Shown: positions 59,059 to 60,893 of the stretch, one piece after another | Numbering within the stretch: the stretch's first letter is position 1 | How the letters are laid out: every line of letters starts with the position of its first letter | Assembly: GCF_958453765.1 (NCBI RefSeq) | Contig: NZ_CAUDZA010000012.1 | Coordinates: 1 to 60,893 of the forward strand | DNA length: 60,893 nt | Origin: Phascolarctobacterium_A succinatutens_B | GTDB lineage: Bacteria; Bacillota; Negativicutes; Acidaminococcales; Acidaminococcaceae | Direction: 5' to 3' | The notes under the pieces: generated by a model | What the model was told of the DNA's origin: nothing | What the model saw: only the letters and a program-made list of their open reading frames with translations | Database searches by the model: none | Made by a program: the position numbers and the translations under genes

Positions 59059-59827
59059 TTATACCGACCTCCTCTCCGAATTTGCTTGCCTTGCGGAAAT
59101 TCGAAATTCTAATGGTAATCTGATTATTATGTTTCTTATCTATTAATATCGTAAAATTATGATAATTGTAGCTATCACCAATCTTGTTTATTTCTCCAAT
59201 AGCAGTCCTTAAGTAACGATTAAATGCCTTATTTTCTTCATTCTCATTTCTTCCGACACGCCTCCCTAACTCATCATAACTAACACGTATTACACCATTT
59301 GCTTCAATGGCACGCCTGAGTACGTACAAATATAATTTATACGAGTACTTTCTTTTTAATTTCATCGATATAAGTATATTTTGAGATAAATTTCTCCCAA
59401 TCCAGTCATAATACCGCATTAAAAATGGATTTATTTCATACATCACACAAACCTTTCTTTTATCATTTTCATCGGTGAAAATAGCCAAATTTATTACTAT
59501 ACTTGATCGTATATTAGCTTTATTGTTCACAGCCTTACGCGATATATCAAGTATAACAAAGCTTAAACGTTGAAAAAAATCATAAAATTTATTGTAATCT
59601 TTTGATCCTGGACGTTTAATCCCCTTTATATAAAAATAATCACACGCTGATACAAAATGCATCTTTTGCGAAACTGTATTGTTATTCGATGCCCACCAAA
59701 CGACAAAATCGACAAACTGATGTAGCTCTATGCTTAACTCATGATTGTATTCTTTTAAATTGTATTTTGTATCTATCAAATCATACATTGGTCTAATAAT
59801 TTGATTATAGCGATCAATCTCCTTCAT
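59036..59827 (-). CDS. Plasmid replication initiator-like protein (Rep_3 type)
   Basis: 263 aa. Two winged-helix-like halves. 'QNILISMKLKRKYSYKLYLY' followed by 'VLRRAIEANGVIRVSYDELG', 'RRVGRN' and 'FNRYLRTAIGEINKIGD' corresponds to the C-terminal DNA-binding half of Rep_3 initiators. It probably binds iterons and lets the excised form replicate. It lies between the excisionase and integrase genes and overlaps both (14 and 23 nt). Family assignment is by motif pattern only and less certain than the integrase. Confidence 0.65.
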   Translation of the reverse strand: MKEIDRYNQIIRPMYDLIDTKYNLKEYNHELSIELHQFVDFVVWWASNNNTVSQKMHFVSACDYFYIKGIKRPGSKDYNKFYDFFQRLSFVILDISRKAVNNKANIRSSIVINLAIFTDENDKRKVCVMYEINPFLMRYYDWIGRNLSQNILISMKLKRKYSYKLYLYVLRRAIEANGVIRVSYDELGRRVGRNENEENKAFNRYLRTAIGEINKIGDSYNYHNFTILIDKKHNNQITIRISNFRKASKFGEEVGINGETSKR

Positions 59828-60017
59828 AGTTATTTCCTTTCGCCAAAGCTATTTGCTGCTTAACCCACCAGCAGGGCACAAAAATCCTACGCATGACACG
59901 TATAGATGGTATTTGGCCTGTATGTACCATATTTTGAAGCGTTGCTATAGATATTTCTTGCCCATATATCTCCTCTCTAATCTCTTTTAGCGTGTAAAAT
60001 AATTTTTCCTTTTCCAT
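59814..60017 (-). CDS. Excisionase-like helix-turn-helix protein
   Basis: 67 aa, one MerR/Xis-type winged helix: 'LFYTLKEIREEIYGQEISIA' , 'TLQNMVHTGQIPSIRVMRRI' , 'FVPCWWVKQQIALAKG'. Such proteins bend DNA at att sites and direct the integrase to excision. AAGGAGG precedes the ATG. First gene of an operon xis-like, rep-like, int, with overlapping ends, divergent from the repressor gene. Confidence 0.8.
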   Translation of the reverse strand: MEKEKLFYTLKEIREEIYGQEISIATLQNMVHTGQIPSIRVMRRIFVPCWWVKQQIALAKGNNYEGD

Positions 60018-60030
60018 AGTTGCCTCCTTT

Positions 60031-60110
60031 TTGTGCCTTTTTGTGATATGTGGTATAATTTATTGTAGTTAGGTTTTATTGTGTGCTAAATTATTTTTAA
60101 CGTTATTGCT
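60031..60110. promoter_or_regulatory. Divergent control region of the element
   Basis: The 174 bp between repressor and excisionase genes contain a plus-strand promoter: -35 TTGTGC (60031-60036), 17 bp, -10 TATAAT (60054-60059). TTTTTGTG occurs twice in tandem (60028 and 60038). A long inverted repeat TGCTAAAT/TTTTAGCA spans about 60082-60126. These are plausible operators for the CI-like repressor. Confidence 0.55.
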
Positions 60111-60191
60111 AGTTATATTTTAGCATTGCTATATTATCAACGCAACCTTTAGATTGTAAAAAAAATGTGAATTCAATGAAGGGATATTATT

Positions 60192-60797
60192 ATGTTATCT
60201 TTTAGTGAGAGTATCAAATTACTGAGAACAGCATATAAATTATCTACAAGAGATTTGGCAATGATTCTAGATATCAAAGCCCCCTCTATTACTGCGTGGG
60301 AAAGCGGCAAAAGCCAGCCGACACTCGAAATGTTTAAGAGTATCTGTAATTTATTTGCTGTTTCTAGCGATTTCATGCTTGGTTTTTCTTCAAAAATATA
60401 CAACGAAGATTTTCTCCTTGAGTTAGAGAAAGAATTAACTGCTTTTTGCTTTAGCGAGCATTACTCTGGATCTCATAAAGACCTTATACATGATTTTCCA
60501 CTCCCTCAAAAATATATTGATGAAAAGCTAAGAGTAAGCAGCTATACCCAAGTTATGAGGGCAAATATTATTTTTTTGACACGCATGTATATTGCATATC
60601 GCATTGCCCGCTATACAATAGCTTCACCCTCTGAACAACGTTATTGTAAAGCTCTGATAGACAACAAAGACCTCCTAAAGAAATACGAGGATCAGGAGTA
60701 CATGTACATATGCCGCCTAAACGATGCTCTTTTCAAAAGCACTATTGATCCCATTTACGATATCGAGCAACTTCTTCATCAACGAGGCTTGGGCTAA
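60192..60797 (+). CDS. XRE/CI-like repressor of the element
   Basis: 201 aa. N-terminal HTH at residues 5-62 ('LRTAYKLSTRDLAMILDIKA', 'PSITAWESGKSQPTLEMFKS'). The remaining 140 residues are helical with no peptidase Ser-Lys motif, so LexA-type self-cleavage is not expected. Divergent from the xis-rep-int operon, the usual place of a repressor that keeps an integrated element quiet. GAAGGGA precedes the ATG. Confidence 0.82.
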   Translation: MLSFSESIKLLRTAYKLSTRDLAMILDIKAPSITAWESGKSQPTLEMFKSICNLFAVSSDFMLGFSSKIYNEDFLLELEKELTAFCFSEHYSGSHKDLIHDFPLPQKYIDEKLRVSSYTQVMRANIIFLTRMYIAYRIARYTIASPSEQRYCKALIDNKDLLKKYEDQEYMYICRLNDALFKSTIDPIYDIEQLLHQRGLG

Positions 60798-60838
60798 CTC
60801 CAGATTTAAACATAAAAACCAGTGAAGTTTTACCATCA

Positions 60839-60893
60839 TGAACCGACCCCCTAAAGTTAGACCTAAAAATCTAATTTTAGGAGGTCGGTTTTT
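60839..60893 (+). mobile_element. Terminal inverted repeat of an IS3-family element (cut by window end)
   Basis: Begins TGAACCGACCCCCTAAAGTT, of the form seen at IS3/IS150-group ends (5'-TG...). It can fold back: ACCGACCCCCTAAAGTTAGA pairs with TCTAATTTTAGGAGGTCGGT at 18 of 20 positions, then TTTTT. Such a hairpin protects an IS from outside transcription. The transposase genes would lie beyond the window. A plain terminator of the repressor gene is the alternative. Confidence 0.55.

Noticed and set aside
59036..59827. Phage origin for the right-hand element
   Set aside because: No head, tail or lysis genes; relaxase, oriT and Rep-like genes indicate a plasmid-derived element.

Overview
The window reads as one contig of a diderm firmicute of the class Negativicutes; this is inferred. 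It combines Firmicutes-type operons, Shine-Dalgarno sites and intrinsic terminators with an outer-membrane TonB-dependent receptor. An anaerobic fermentative life fits the 2-oxoacid:ferredoxin oxidoreductase, the DcuC-type dicarboxylate carrier and the DhaKL kinase. A Phascolarctobacterium/Acidaminococcus-like gut organism is plausible, but no rRNA is present to settle it.

Positions 1-49,330 are chromosomal. The left edge holds the 5' half of a tRNA-Arg(CCT) gene whose 3' half is missing. Next come two unknown genes and a polyphosphate module: ppk, translationally coupled to a Ppx/GppA-HD paralogue with altered motifs, divergent from a canonical ppx. Then follow a RelE/ParE-YefM toxin-antitoxin pair, an M20 peptidase, mntP, a split ThrE exporter, a uracil-DNA glycosylase family gene, a DcuC carrier, an envelope operon (GtrA, lipid kinase, LTA-synthase-like sulfatase), a PepSY protein, DUF362, a phosphoesterase lipoprotein and an AlbA-type regulator broken by one in-frame TGA.

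Positions 21.4-29.4 kb hold an iron-complex uptake operon: TonB receptor and FecBCD-type ABC transporter behind a nitrogenase-component-1-like protein, with a LysR gene upstream. A second LysR gene diverges from a UlaG-like MBL gene across a perfect 11-bp inverted repeat. The four-gene 2-oxoacid:ferredoxin oxidoreductase operon is followed by three 22-bp palindromes spaced exactly 40 bp apart. After these lie a HlyD-like lipoprotein, tcdA, a 22-codon hydrophobic ORF with its own promoter and terminator, tRNA-Gly(CCC), a DUF445 pair, an XRE regulator and a TrpXYZ-type ABC transporter. An operon dhaL-dhaK-lsrF-VOC-sorC resembles autoinducer-2 catabolism with a DhaKL kinase in place of LsrK. An M23 peptidase with an unusual cytoplasmic repeat region and tRNA-Ala(GGC) close this part.

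From about 49,330 to beyond the right edge the DNA is a mobilizable element, apparently a plasmid integrated into tRNA-Thr(CGT), whose 3' half and terminator remain at 49,243-49,327. It carries a tyrosine integrase, an excisionase-like protein, a Rep-like initiator, a CI-like repressor and a MobQ-type relaxase with an oriT core matching IncQ plasmids. Its cargo includes an AbiE toxin-antitoxin pair, solitary MNT and YefM genes, an HNH protein, DUF3791 and DUF5348 proteins, a decayed PC4/YdbC gene and several structured non-coding stretches. The window stops just inside what looks like the end of an IS3-family element.
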